This document shows positions 18,759-26,853 of a DNA stretch of 64,000 bases, piece after piece. The notes under the pieces are model-generated. The model ran no database searches and was not told the origin of the DNA. It was given only the letters and a program-made list of their open reading frames with translations. Position 1 is the first letter of the stretch, and the number at the start of each line of letters is the position of its first letter. This stretch comes from CAXBCP01 sp963977005 (GTDB lineage Bacteria; Pseudomonadota; Alphaproteobacteria; MPNO01; UBA830). The stretch is from the NCBI GenBank assembly GCA_963977005.1, contig CAXBMQ010000001.1, positions 62,001-126,000 on the forward strand, written 5' to 3'. The position numbers and the translations under genes were made by a program.

Positions 18759-21436
18759 TATTTCATCCCCCACAGCTCGGGTAGAGGTGCCAGCTGCGCA
18801 TCCGCGGTCGGTCTTTTGATCTCGAGGTAGGCTTCCTTCGCATTACCAGGCAGCGCGAATGTAAGTGGATTGTCATCGTACTCGCCGCTTTCCACTCCGA
18901 TCAGAGCGTATCCCGAAGTCAGGCTGTCTCGAGCGGCGACCAGATACCGTGCGATCGATTCCAGAACCGCCTGAGGTTCCTCCATGTCGAGCATTCTCCC
19001 CTCCTCACGCGGATAAAGAAGCCTTGTCGCAACTTCGACATCGCCATCGACCAGAGCCTGAACGGCATACGCGTAGAGACATCGCTGTAATTCAGCGCCG
19101 CCATTCACGACAATTTCTTTTCTGGGAGGTCGCCCTGTCTTGTAATCGGTGACACGCGCCTGCGATCGGTCGCCGGAAAGATCTAGCCTATCAATGATAC
19201 CTGCAATGTTGAGGTCGGTACCGGGAATTCTGACCTCCTGTCGCGGATCCCAGGGAAGATCTGACGTTTCCTCACCCTCCTCATAGATTCGCCCGAACGG
19301 AACCTCGGCATATGATTGTTGCTTGGGCAAAGCCTCTTCCTGCCAGACAAGAGCTGCCTGGGTCAGGTTTCGAATATCTTCCAGTTGCCGGCGCCAGATT
19401 ACTCTCGGCGGCACAGGCTGCTTGGATTCATGCTCTTCTCCAGCGCGAGCGACAGCTGCCTCAACAGCCCGGATGATGTCCGCCTGATCGGCTGCAATTA
19501 ATCCACCGCCACTCTCCAGATTCCCGAGAGCGAGCTCCATCGCTCGGTGAGCGAGCGACCCGAATTGCAAAGCATCAAGTGACAAAGGCTCACTGTCCTC
19601 GAGAGGCGCATCCCAGCCGAAAGCATAACTCCAGACAAACCCCAGAGGGTCGCGTACCAGCTTTCGGAGTCGGGTCGCCGAAAACGGACCGCGCAGCGCC
19701 GTCATGATCACGGGATGATCCGCGCGGCTTAGGCCGTCATGTGCGGTGAGTTCTGGCGTGTGCCAGTCATGCCAACAGGAAATAGCGCTCCTGGCCCGCG
19801 GGGCCGTTCTGTATTCATCCGGGCGCGCAAGCAATCGATCGGCCTCGCTGCTCGCATGTTCAGGAACGCGCTCGCGGCGCAGATAACTCTCCTCGCCTGC
19901 TTCGACGGTTCTCAGAAGAGAACTTTCACCGGTCAGACGCCCCTCTGCATCCCTGCGCGATCGCGACAGAACCAGCTGTTGCGACGTCGCCCGTACAATC
20001 GTTCGGAAATCTCGCCGATCACGCTCTGACACCGGAACAGGGTTCAGCAGAACAGGATCAACGACATGTGCCGGCAGGAGGGCGTCTTCGCCTTCCGTGC
20101 GTGGCCACCCCCGACTCGTAAGCCCGAGCAGGCGCACAAAAGGCCGTGGACAGGACGCCAGATCGGCAGAAGAACACCAGACAATCGCACTGTTGGAATC
20201 TCGCTCTTCATCAACCCTGATAGATGTCAGCGTGACATTGAGGGCACTCGCCGGGCCCTCCCGCAGCGCCCTGCTCCAGATCGCTTGCGCGCGGCCGGAG
20301 AGCAGTGCCTCACCTGTTTCCTCTGCAGTTTCGAGGCCCTGATCAAGCCGATTGATAAGGGCGCCCAGAAAGGCGCCGAAGTTCCCCCCTTCGGGCCAGT
20401 TTTCGCACTGCTCAATCATCTGATGCCAACGATCGGCCTGAAGGAGTGGCGCGTCCCTGGGAATGATCCGATGCCAGTCCGACGGGATTTTCGCGGTAAC
20501 GGCCGTCATGCCACGTGTCAGTGAAAGCAGTCGCCGAACGCGGTTTTGGCTGAGGCCGTTCCGCAGGACTTCTGCAAGTGCCGCGGCCGCCTGGCCGTCA
20601 CGTGTTGAAAGCGCCGGCCGCCCCGCAGCGAAAGCGAGCGGAAGATTTGCATCAGCGGAAATTGTCGCGAGATGCTCATCCCACTCCTGGGTTGCCGGCG
20701 CGGCAATTGCAATCTCCTCGGGGCGAGCAATTCCAGAGGCAATGAGCTCGCGAGCCCAGCGCATGGCTTCCAGAGCTTCATGCCGTGGATTGGCGCAGGC
20801 GACACGAAGGGTTTCAGGAAACGACGCGGCACTGCTGGAACTCTCGATGCCGGTGCCTTCAAGCCACGGCGGCGGATCGAATTGCCCCAGCTCCCATCTG
20901 ACAGATACCGCTTTCGATAGTTCCGAAAAAAAACGACGCCAGACGGGATCGAGATCCGGAACACCAACCAGCGTTACCGGCCCCAAAATTGTTGAGGCGA
21001 GCTCAATGCGATCCATCGCAATATCCACGAGTTCCCGGGGGCGCCGCATGGAAGAGGGCATCCGCTCGCAAACCGCAGCTTCCAGATTTGCGATTTCAGC
21101 CTGACGTTCGTCTACCTCCGCGTTTCCCGGCAAAGGCATGTCCATTCCTGCCAGCCAGACCCGCTGCAACGTCCCTGCCGCAGCACGCACCATGCCCGGC
21201 AGATCCCGAATATTGTTGAGCGCGCCAAGGTCGACACTTTGATCCTGCAGGATTTCCTGAAGGGCTTCCTGTAAAGCCTCGCGTTCTATCACCTGAAGAA
21301 ACCCGCCTGCCAGGCGGGCAGCGGCCTGCGCCGGGCTGAGCACCTGACGTCCATGGGCTCGCGCGCGGGCAGCTTCTATAAACGCCTGGCTTCGCGCCAG
21401 GCGACTGGTCACTATGTAAGTGTGTCGCTCGCTCAT
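18758..21436 (-). CDS. AddB-like PD-(D/E)XK nuclease subunit
   Basis: 892 residues. The C-terminal RecB-family nuclease is clear: SATRLRKLVRDPLGF near 570, GSLAHRAMELAL near 610, GIIDRLDL near 748, and VTDYKTGRPP with the active lysine near 765. The N-terminal part (TYIVTSRLARSQAFIEAARAR) occupies the place of the AddB Walker A region but shows no GxxGxGKT, so an ATPase role is unlikely. Middle domains resemble inactivated UvrD lobes. It starts 32 bases after the Cap4-like gene with GGAG upstream of the ATG, and runs directly into the AddA-like gene. The pair should process DNA ends. Confidence 0.85.
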   Translation of the reverse strand: MSERHTYIVTSRLARSQAFIEAARARAHGRQVLSPAQAAARLAGGFLQVIEREALQEALQEILQDQSVDLGALNNIRDLPGMVRAAAGTLQRVWLAGMDMPLPGNAEVDERQAEIANLEAAVCERMPSSMRRPRELVDIAMDRIELASTILGPVTLVGVPDLDPVWRRFFSELSKAVSVRWELGQFDPPPWLEGTGIESSSSAASFPETLRVACANPRHEALEAMRWARELIASGIARPEEIAIAAPATQEWDEHLATISADANLPLAFAAGRPALSTRDGQAAAALAEVLRNGLSQNRVRRLLSLTRGMTAVTAKIPSDWHRIIPRDAPLLQADRWHQMIEQCENWPEGGNFGAFLGALINRLDQGLETAEETGEALLSGRAQAIWSRALREGPASALNVTLTSIRVDEERDSNSAIVWCSSADLASCPRPFVRLLGLTSRGWPRTEGEDALLPAHVVDPVLLNPVPVSERDRRDFRTIVRATSQQLVLSRSRRDAEGRLTGESSLLRTVEAGEESYLRRERVPEHASSEADRLLARPDEYRTAPRARSAISCWHDWHTPELTAHDGLSRADHPVIMTALRGPFSATRLRKLVRDPLGFVWSYAFGWDAPLEDSEPLSLDALQFGSLAHRAMELALGNLESGGGLIAADQADIIRAVEAAVARAGEEHESKQPVPPRVIWRRQLEDIRNLTQAALVWQEEALPKQQSYAEVPFGRIYEEGEETSDLPWDPRQEVRIPGTDLNIAGIIDRLDLSGDRSQARVTDYKTGRPPRKEIVVNGGAELQRCLYAYAVQALVDGDVEVATRLLYPREEGRMLDMEEPQAVLESIARYLVAARDSLTSGYALIGVESGEYDDNPLTFALPGNAKEAYLEIKRPTADAQLAPLPELWGMK

Positions 21437-21468
21437 TATTCGGAGCTCCAGAGTCGTTCTGAACAGCG

Positions 21469-22992
21469 TTAGTCAATTATGAAAGACGGTTGATAAGTCT
21501 TGTTACCCATTCGATCGTAGTCAAACTCGTAGACAATGCATGGCGCTATACTTTGGTGCTGTTGCCCGAGGTAGAACAACAGGCTGTTTGGCACCGCCGC
21601 AAAGATATGCACTAAGGTATCCGGATCTCTCTCCTTTGCGTGGCGTATGGTGCTTGCAATCTGCTCCGCAATTGCAGCGGCATGCCCCCCACCCGCGACT
21701 GTCTGATGGCCAGTACCAACTGGAAGCGCGAATAATAGAAATCGCCCCACTTTTGGAAGCTGCCCGACGATGTATTGCCGAGCCTGCGACTCAACGGATT
21801 GGGCCACGCTGATCGCAACGCCAATATCGCCTCCGGAACCGATGTTATGCTGCTCCAGCGCTAACTTCTCTTGACCTTTTTCCGTGCCATCGTCCGAGCG
21901 CCAGACTTTGGCACCGACGCGCCCCTTCTGAACAAGCTGCGCTTCAACCGCAGACTTGACGTCGAGGACCGAGCCGGCAAGGAACGCGATCGAAGCGTGG
22001 GCATCCAGTATTAGACGGAGCCGTGGGGACTTTCGGACCGCATCACGCAAGAAATCTTCGACTTGGGGTCGAATATCGCGTTGCCAGTCTCGATCGTCGC
22101 GAAGGTACCGTTGTCTGAACTGATCCGTCAAAAGGAGGGTGTTCTCCGGCGATGCGTCGGAAACATCAGCAGCCGGGCCAAGAAAAGTACGGATTGCTAC
22201 CGGCAAGGCCGGATCTAGCGCCGCGGAATCTTCCACCAGAAGCCCTTCATCGCGGCAGAATTGGAGCAAGGTCTCGCGTGTAAGAGCGTTCAGATTTCGC
22301 ACTTTGAGCTGCCGGGCGAGCTCGTCATAGCGAAAGTCGGAATCGCTGGCACTCATCCCCATGACACCGACGACCTTCGCCTTGAAGCTGATCTGGCTTC
22401 GAAGCTCATCGAGTGTGCGGTAACCTTCGATGATCCGGAAGCCGCCCAACACGGCCTTCAGTTCTTCGTCGCTGGCCAGGCCGAGATGGTCGCGCCACAA
22501 GCGACGGACCTTGCCCATGCGACTCCGGTCTGTCCTACCGTCAAAGAGTTTCTCCAGAAGCAACGAACGATCGTTGCCCGAAATGAGGCTGGCGAGAGGA
22601 TCGCCGTCCTTCACCCTGTAGGTGGTGAGAAAGGTGAACTGTGCCGCCTCGGCGCTCGGCACCTTCGCACGGGCATCCTTAAGCCGCTGCAGCAATGAGA
22701 TTGACTTTGCCCCAATGAAGTCCGGACGGATGAAATCTTCGTACCCGAACCGGCCGCCCGTTTCGACGTGCCATTTGATCTGGTGATACTCGGCATTGAT
22801 CCGATCAGGCCCAGACCGTGCAACGGGTGGGTTATACCGCACCACGACATCGTCAAATGACTTCGGGCCGTTTGCCTCAAATGTCACTTCGACAACGCAT
22901 GAATAGTCGTCCAAAAGATTGAGAGCATTCTCCCAAAACACCCGCGCTTGGTAATTGTCGCCATGCCACCGCGCTGTCACTGCATCAGCCAC
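21469..22992 (-). CDS. cap4: Cap4-like CBASS effector: endonuclease plus SAVED domain
   Basis: 507 residues. The N-terminal third has D47-D48-VVV and Q71-IK73-WH, the D...QxK core of a DUF4297-like PD-(D/E)XK endonuclease. The C-terminal part, from about 385, is a SAVED domain: IGVAISVAQ, GHQTVAGGGHAAAIAEQI, then VHIFAAVPNSLLFYLGQ and IVYEFD near the end. In the Cap4 family, SAVED binds a cyclic oligonucleotide and triggers oligomerisation and DNA cleavage. The GTG start is preceded by GGGGGTG, 12 bases after the CD-NTase stop, so it is the effector of the CBASS operon. The exact signal molecule cannot be told from the sequence. Confidence 0.88.
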   Translation of the reverse strand: MADAVTARWHGDNYQARVFWENALNLLDDYSCVVEVTFEANGPKSFDDVVVRYNPPVARSGPDRINAEYHQIKWHVETGGRFGYEDFIRPDFIGAKSISLLQRLKDARAKVPSAEAAQFTFLTTYRVKDGDPLASLISGNDRSLLLEKLFDGRTDRSRMGKVRRLWRDHLGLASDEELKAVLGGFRIIEGYRTLDELRSQISFKAKVVGVMGMSASDSDFRYDELARQLKVRNLNALTRETLLQFCRDEGLLVEDSAALDPALPVAIRTFLGPAADVSDASPENTLLLTDQFRQRYLRDDRDWQRDIRPQVEDFLRDAVRKSPRLRLILDAHASIAFLAGSVLDVKSAVEAQLVQKGRVGAKVWRSDDGTEKGQEKLALEQHNIGSGGDIGVAISVAQSVESQARQYIVGQLPKVGRFLLFALPVGTGHQTVAGGGHAAAIAEQIASTIRHAKERDPDTLVHIFAAVPNSLLFYLGQQHQSIAPCIVYEFDYDRMGNKTYQPSFIID

Positions 22993-23004
22993 AGTTCACC
23001 CCCG

Positions 23005-23907
23005 TCAAGACAATGGAAACTTGGGGCCGAAGAGACTCCGCCAAGCCTTTAGTGCCTCGCCGTTGCGCCCCTGCCGCGCGAGATTGATCGCGCCACGGGC
23101 CTCGCGGCCCGCGGCGAGAAACAGGTCTCGGGCTCGCTGTTTGCGGGTATTATCCATGCCATCGCTTATAGGCGGCCCGAGCCCAGCAGGATCGGGCCAT
23201 GTGTCGAGGATGCGATCGGCGAGTGTGGCGAAGAATGACTCGATTTCGTAGTCGAACCGGCCCTGCCAGCCTCCATACAGGCATTGCAATGCCATCACCT
23301 CGATCAGGAAGGACGGCTTGACCGGCTTATCCTGACCGTGTCGCGGATTATTGTTCCAGTATTTCACCATCCGGACGAGCCCCTTCCATTCGTTGGAGAA
23401 GGCCTGGTGCGCGGCTGTTGCCTTTTCGGCATGGATTTTCGGATTGGTCTTGATCCATTTGCCACTATCGGTGTCCGGAATCTCATAATCATCACCGGCA
23501 GCGAAAGCTGGGACAACGTCGACGCTGAGGATGCGATAGTCCGTGTTGTCTTCGGCGTCGACGACGACGCCAAAACCAACGTTAACGGAGCGACTCTGTT
23601 TTCGCACCGCGTCTTTGCCATATTTTTCAACGAGCGCACTGTGATAGTCATCGATCACGGCAGACGGTGCTTTGTTACGATAATGCCGTTCGGAGTCCTT
23701 GAGGACGAAGAAGATATCGATGTCCTTCAGCGGCTTGGTCTTAGTGTAGCGGGCGTAGGAGCCAGTCAGGAAACTGTTTGCGATTTCGAACTTGGTATCG
23801 AAAAATTCGCGCACCTCTTTCTGCCGCGCCGAAGCATTCTGCTGCTCGCGATCATTGAGTTCCAAGCGGCTCTTGAACTTTCGAAATGCATCGTCGACCG
23901 TCAGCAT
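23005..23907 (-). CDS. CD-NTase (cyclic oligonucleotide synthase) of type III CBASS
   Basis: 300 residues of the cGAS/DncV-like nucleotidyltransferase family. The catalytic signature is G49-S50 (in FLTGSYARYTKT), D62-I-D64 and the third aspartate D130 (in ILSVDVVP), the metal-binding triad. It makes a cyclic di- or trinucleotide once activated during infection. Neighbouring HORMA and TRIP13 genes define the type III architecture, in which a HORMA protein bound to a phage peptide switches the enzyme on. The ATG shares one base with the stop of the HORMA gene (TGATG), and Cap4 follows after 12 bases. Confidence 0.92.
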   Translation of the reverse strand: MLTVDDAFRKFKSRLELNDREQQNASARQKEVREFFDTKFEIANSFLTGSYARYTKTKPLKDIDIFFVLKDSERHYRNKAPSAVIDDYHSALVEKYGKDAVRKQSRSVNVGFGVVVDAEDNTDYRILSVDVVPAFAAGDDYEIPDTDSGKWIKTNPKIHAEKATAAHQAFSNEWKGLVRMVKYWNNNPRHGQDKPVKPSFLIEVMALQCLYGGWQGRFDYEIESFFATLADRILDTWPDPAGLGPPISDGMDNTRKQRARDLFLAAGREARGAINLARQGRNGEALKAWRSLFGPKFPLS

Positions 23908-24404
23908 CAGGCCCTCCTCCAGTAGGCGGCGTTTCCGCCCAATCCGTTGTGATCGATTGTCGAGCCCAGGCTATTCCGGACAAAACCGTCGGTGCTGCGG
24001 AAGCTCCCAAGTCCCCACCCTGCAACATCGGGCCGGCCGGGTTTGGTTTTGAGCAGGATGTCGTAAGTAGCGTCGCTCGGCGCGAGGCCAGCCTTGCGGA
24101 TGTGATATTTGAGCTGCTCGGTGTCAGTCCAGAAGCCGCCATCACCCGACCATCCGTATACAATATCGATGTCCCAACGGACGATCAGCGCGCCGGTTGA
24201 CGGGTTGAACACCTCAAGCACGACCTTCTCGAGGTCACCGGTGTCGAGCCAAGTCTTGAGCGCCCGCATGTTGGTCTGCCAGTCGGCGACGAGCGTGCCG
24301 GGATTAAGGCCGCTCATGCGAATAATATCCTTGAAGCTTTTCAGGATGTTGTCCGCGACATAGGTAACGGAATGCGTATAGGTGTTTACGGCGACGGTGG
24401 TCAT
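23907..24404 (-). CDS. cap7: Bacterial HORMA domain protein (Cap7-like)
   Basis: 165 residues. Family features are SVTYVADNILKSFKDIIR near 12-29, DWQTNMRALKTWL near 41-53, LVVRW-type strand IVRWDIDIVYGW near 73-84, a DTEQLKYHIRKAGL helix, and a C-terminal safety-belt region with GWGLGSFRS near 130. These match the bacterial HORMA-2 group. HORMA proteins bind a closure peptide, pack against CD-NTase and activate it; TRIP13 remodels them back to the inactive state. It overlaps the upstream gene by 4 bases (ATGA) and the CD-NTase gene by one. Confidence 0.85.
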   Translation of the reverse strand: MTTVAVNTYTHSVTYVADNILKSFKDIIRMSGLNPGTLVADWQTNMRALKTWLDTGDLEKVVLEVFNPSTGALIVRWDIDIVYGWSGDGGFWTDTEQLKYHIRKAGLAPSDATYDILLKTKPGRPDVAGWGLGSFRSTDGFVRNSLGSTIDHNGLGGNAAYWRRA

Positions 24405-24877
24405 GGGTCGAGGAACCCTTTCGGATCGAGCGCGAGCGCGGTGGCCTTCGCCGCGGCTTCGCCGTCCTCGGTTGCAATTGATTCAGCGCTATCGCGCGCG
24501 GTGATGCGCTCGCTGTGCGTCTTCAGCGCCGCCTGCACCCAATCGAGGTCCTCGGTGAGGCACGGCAGCGAGAGATGCCAGTCGCCGTTGAGCGGGTCAT
24601 AGCCCAATGGGTCTTCACTAGCATCGGCGCCATCGATCGCGTCATCATCGTAGAGGCAGTAAATCCGGGTGCGCGGCCCATCGCAGGTCGCGACGATGGC
24701 AGTGCTTCGCGGTGCCTGATCGGCAATTACGCTGGCAGCGACGCCGGCCACGGCGAGCAGCTCCGTCCGGGCCAAACCGTCACGGCCCTGGGTCAACAGG
24801 TCAACGACGGCGCACCATGTATCGTGAGCGTCTCGGTGGGGAGAACTGCGGAACGTGCGACGCGCGACAGTTGTCAT
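24401..24877 (-). CDS. Second HORMA-type CBASS protein (HORMA3/Cap8-like)
   Basis: 158 residues. The segment HDTWCAVVDLLTQGRDGLARTELLAVAGVAASVIA and the central RIYCLYDDDAI strand are not diagnostic alone. The assignment rests on position: in the two-HORMA type III CBASS of Pseudomonas aeruginosa a similar-sized protein sits between HORMA2 and TRIP13 and carries the closure peptide. The C-terminal 30 residues are Ala/Glu-rich and probably flexible. The ATG at 24,877 is set by a perfect GGAGG seven bases upstream and a 4-base ATGA overlap with the TRIP13 gene. The open frame continues upstream to 25,045 but is inside the TRIP13 gene. Confidence 0.65.
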   Translation of the reverse strand: MTTVARRTFRSSPHRDAHDTWCAVVDLLTQGRDGLARTELLAVAGVAASVIADQAPRSTAIVATCDGPRTRIYCLYDDDAIDGADASEDPLGYDPLNGDWHLSLPCLTEDLDWVQAALKTHSERITARDSAESIATEDGEAAAKATALALDPKGFLDP

Positions 24878-25788
24878 TTGCCGTCCTCCGCAACACGCGT
24901 TTTGCGCGCCATGCTGGCGGCGGCCAGAAGCGCCTCGATGGTTACACGCTCTGGGTTCATCGCGGTCTGCTGGTCTGAAGCGAGCGCGTTGGCGACCATC
25001 TTGCGGATCGCCCTGCCGTCGAGCCCAACACAGGCCGCGGCACACTCCTTGATTTCGCGCGCCTGCGCGAGGCGGCCGATCGCCGGATATGCCTTGGCAA
25101 GCCCAGTCAGACAGCCCTTAAGGATGCGTTCGCAGGCCTCGACGTTGGGTAAAGGTACTTCAAGAATGAGGTCGCAGCGGGACAGGAACGCCTCATCGAC
25201 GGCCTGGGGGAAGTTGCTCGTCGCGACGAACAGAAGGTTGGAATGTTCCTCGGCCAGCAAGTCGAGCTGCACCAGGACGGCGTCGGTCGCGCGGTGAACG
25301 TCGACGGGATTGGCTTCCAAGCTTAACTTCGCCCGGTCCGCGGCGAGCGTTTCGACTTCGTCGAGCAACACAATGGTGGGGCCGATGGACGCGGCTTCGG
25401 CGATCGACTGAGCAAAAAGATCGGTCACCGCGCGCTGCGTCTTTCCGTGCGCAGCGCTTGCCAGCGAGTGCGGCTCGACTTCCAGGAGACGAAAGTGGCC
25501 GCGGGGAAACGATGTAGCTACGCGGTGGGCAAGTCCGCGCGCGAGGGAGGTCTTGCCGGTGCCCGGAAGCCCGGTAAGCATCAAGACGCCGTGCAGGGGG
25601 ATGACGGTGCGCGGCACCTCCCCCCGCATTGTAAAGTTGAGAACCGCCTGCGAGAGCAGACGGCGCTTCATATCCTCGTCGAGGATGATCGAATCCCACA
25701 GGTCACCGAGAGCGGCGTCAGGTAAAGTCCGGACTCTCTGGATTCCCTTGGGTCGTTCCTCACCGGAAATAGCGTGCAATTGCTTCAT
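24874..25788 (-). CDS. cap6: TRIP13/Pch2-like AAA+ ATPase (Cap6)
   Basis: 304 residues, one AAA+ module. Walker A is GLPGTGKT at 73-80 (K79), Walker B IVLLDEVE with D143-E144, sensor-1 LLFVATSNFP near 186, and an arginine finger region DEAFLSRCDLI near 200. A short N-terminal domain of about 50 residues precedes the motor. In type III CBASS this remodeller unfolds active HORMA and keeps the system off until phage peptide overloads it. It is the first gene of the minus-strand operon, with a promoter and palindrome in the divergent region next to the WYL regulator. A GGAG lies about ten bases before the ATG. Confidence 0.88.
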   Translation of the reverse strand: MKQLHAISGEERPKGIQRVRTLPDAALGDLWDSIILDEDMKRRLLSQAVLNFTMRGEVPRTVIPLHGVLMLTGLPGTGKTSLARGLAHRVATSFPRGHFRLLEVEPHSLASAAHGKTQRAVTDLFAQSIAEAASIGPTIVLLDEVETLAADRAKLSLEANPVDVHRATDAVLVQLDLLAEEHSNLLFVATSNFPQAVDEAFLSRCDLILEVPLPNVEACERILKGCLTGLAKAYPAIGRLAQAREIKECAAACVGLDGRAIRKMVANALASDQQTAMNPERVTIEALLAAASMARKTRVAEDGK

Positions 25789-25870
25789 TTAGTTTTCGCT
25801 CCGGCCGCCCGCGGCGGCGCAAATGGTTACGGCGCCAATGTACGCACGGTCTCGTCGGTCAATGTTGACG

Positions 25871-25885
25871 CGTGTTAAAAACACG
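25871..25885. promoter_or_regulatory. Candidate CapW operator: perfect inverted repeat
   Basis: CGTGTT-AAA-AACACG is a perfect 6-bp inverted repeat with a three-base centre. It overlaps the -10 region of the minus-strand CBASS promoter. Repressors of the CapW/BrxR family bind palindromes of this kind in front of the operon they control. A related but weaker dyad, AGT-N6-ACT with the same T-rich core, lies at 25,921-25,932 over the likely -10 of the regulator gene. Confidence 0.6.
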
Positions 25886-25912
25886 TATATTATTTAGCCA
25901 GATCGCTGTCAA
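25884..25912 (-). promoter_or_regulatory. Sigma-70 promoter of the CBASS operon
   Basis: On the minus strand, a consensus TTGACA (25,912-25,907) is followed after 17 bases by TATACG (25,889-25,884). The spacing is ideal, and the first gene starts about 90 bases further on. The inverted repeat covers the -10, so a bound repressor would block RNA polymerase. Confidence 0.6.
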
Positions 25913-25920
25913 GACTGAAT

Positions 25921-25932
25921 AGTTTTTATACT
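25921..25932 (+). promoter_or_regulatory. Likely -10 and dyad in front of the WYL regulator gene
   Basis: TATACT at 25,927-25,932 is a plausible -10 for the plus-strand regulator gene starting at 25,949. It is embedded in AGT-N6-ACT (25,921-25,932), whose core resembles the operator at 25,871-25,885. No good -35 is visible at standard spacing, which would make this a weak, autoregulated promoter. Confidence 0.35.
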
Positions 25933-25948
25933 GATATGTGGAACCAAA

Positions 25949-26809
25949 ATGCGCTGGGGAATCGAACAAAGGCTTGAATTCATTGAGTTTCGCCTGTTTT
26001 GGGAAGGGTCGATCAATCGTTCTGACATCATCGATTACTTTAGTGTCTCGGTGCCACAGGCGTCGAAGGACTTGACGCACTACCAAGAGCGTGCGCCCGG
26101 CAATATGACCTATGACAACCGGAGAAAATGCTATGTAGCGGCGAACGATTTCGTCCTTCGCTTCCTGAATCCCGACCCGTATGTATTTCTTGGACAGCTA
26201 CGCTCGGTCGCCGAAGGCGCTGTGGCCCCACATGAGTCATGGATTGCAAAGCTGCCGGAAGCTGATGTTGCGCTGACGCCAAAACGCGATATCGACATCG
26301 AGATCTTGCGTAGGGTGCTTGATGCCGTGCGCGATGAAAGCTCTATAGAAGTGCTTTACCAGTCCATGAATAGACAGCGCCCCGACCCAATCTGGCGCCG
26401 GATTACGCCACACGCCTTTGGATACGATGGCTTCCGCTGGCATACGCGCGCCTTTTGCCACCTTGAAAACAAGTTCAAAGACTTCCTGCTGCCGCGCATT
26501 CTGAATGTGCGTGACAAGGGTAAGCCCGGTGCAACGGGCCAAGATGATTGGCTCTGGAACAACTATTTTGACATCATAATTGGGCCACACCCCGATCTGA
26601 CGGAAAGTCAGAAAAAAGTCGTCGCTAAAGACTACGGGCTAGACCATGGCGATGGCGAGCTTTCGGTGCGGTACGCGATGCTGTTTTATGTTTTGAAGCG
26701 GCTCGGCCTACTCGGTGACGCCGAAAAGGAAGACCCGAGAACGCAACATATAGTTGCGTTAAATAGAGATGATGTTCAGGCCGCACTCGAAAAAACAAGT
26801 GCTGGTTGA
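25949..26809 (+). CDS. capW: CapW/BrxR-type WYL-domain transcriptional repressor
   Basis: 286 residues. The N-terminal winged helix (IEQRLEFIEFRLFWEG, then SVPQASKDLTHYQE) binds DNA. The middle WYL-type domain holds SIEVLYQSMNRQ, RITPHAFGYDGFRWHTRAFC with W-H-T in place of W-Y-L, and KDFLLPRIL. A WCX-like C-terminal part follows. CapW and BrxR are homologous dimeric repressors that keep CBASS and BREX silent until a signal releases them. Here the gene lies between a divergent CBASS and a co-oriented helicase-methylase operon 44 bases downstream, so it may control both. The ligand is unknown. Confidence 0.82.
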   Translation: MRWGIEQRLEFIEFRLFWEGSINRSDIIDYFSVSVPQASKDLTHYQERAPGNMTYDNRRKCYVAANDFVLRFLNPDPYVFLGQLRSVAEGAVAPHESWIAKLPEADVALTPKRDIDIEILRRVLDAVRDESSIEVLYQSMNRQRPDPIWRRITPHAFGYDGFRWHTRAFCHLENKFKDFLLPRILNVRDKGKPGATGQDDWLWNNYFDIIIGPHPDLTESQKKVVAKDYGLDHGDGELSVRYAMLFYVLKRLGLLGDAEKEDPRTQHIVALNRDDVQAALEKTSAG

Positions 26810-26853
26810 ACCATTATGGAAAAAAGGAAAATTAAGGTTTCCGGAGGTTTTTC

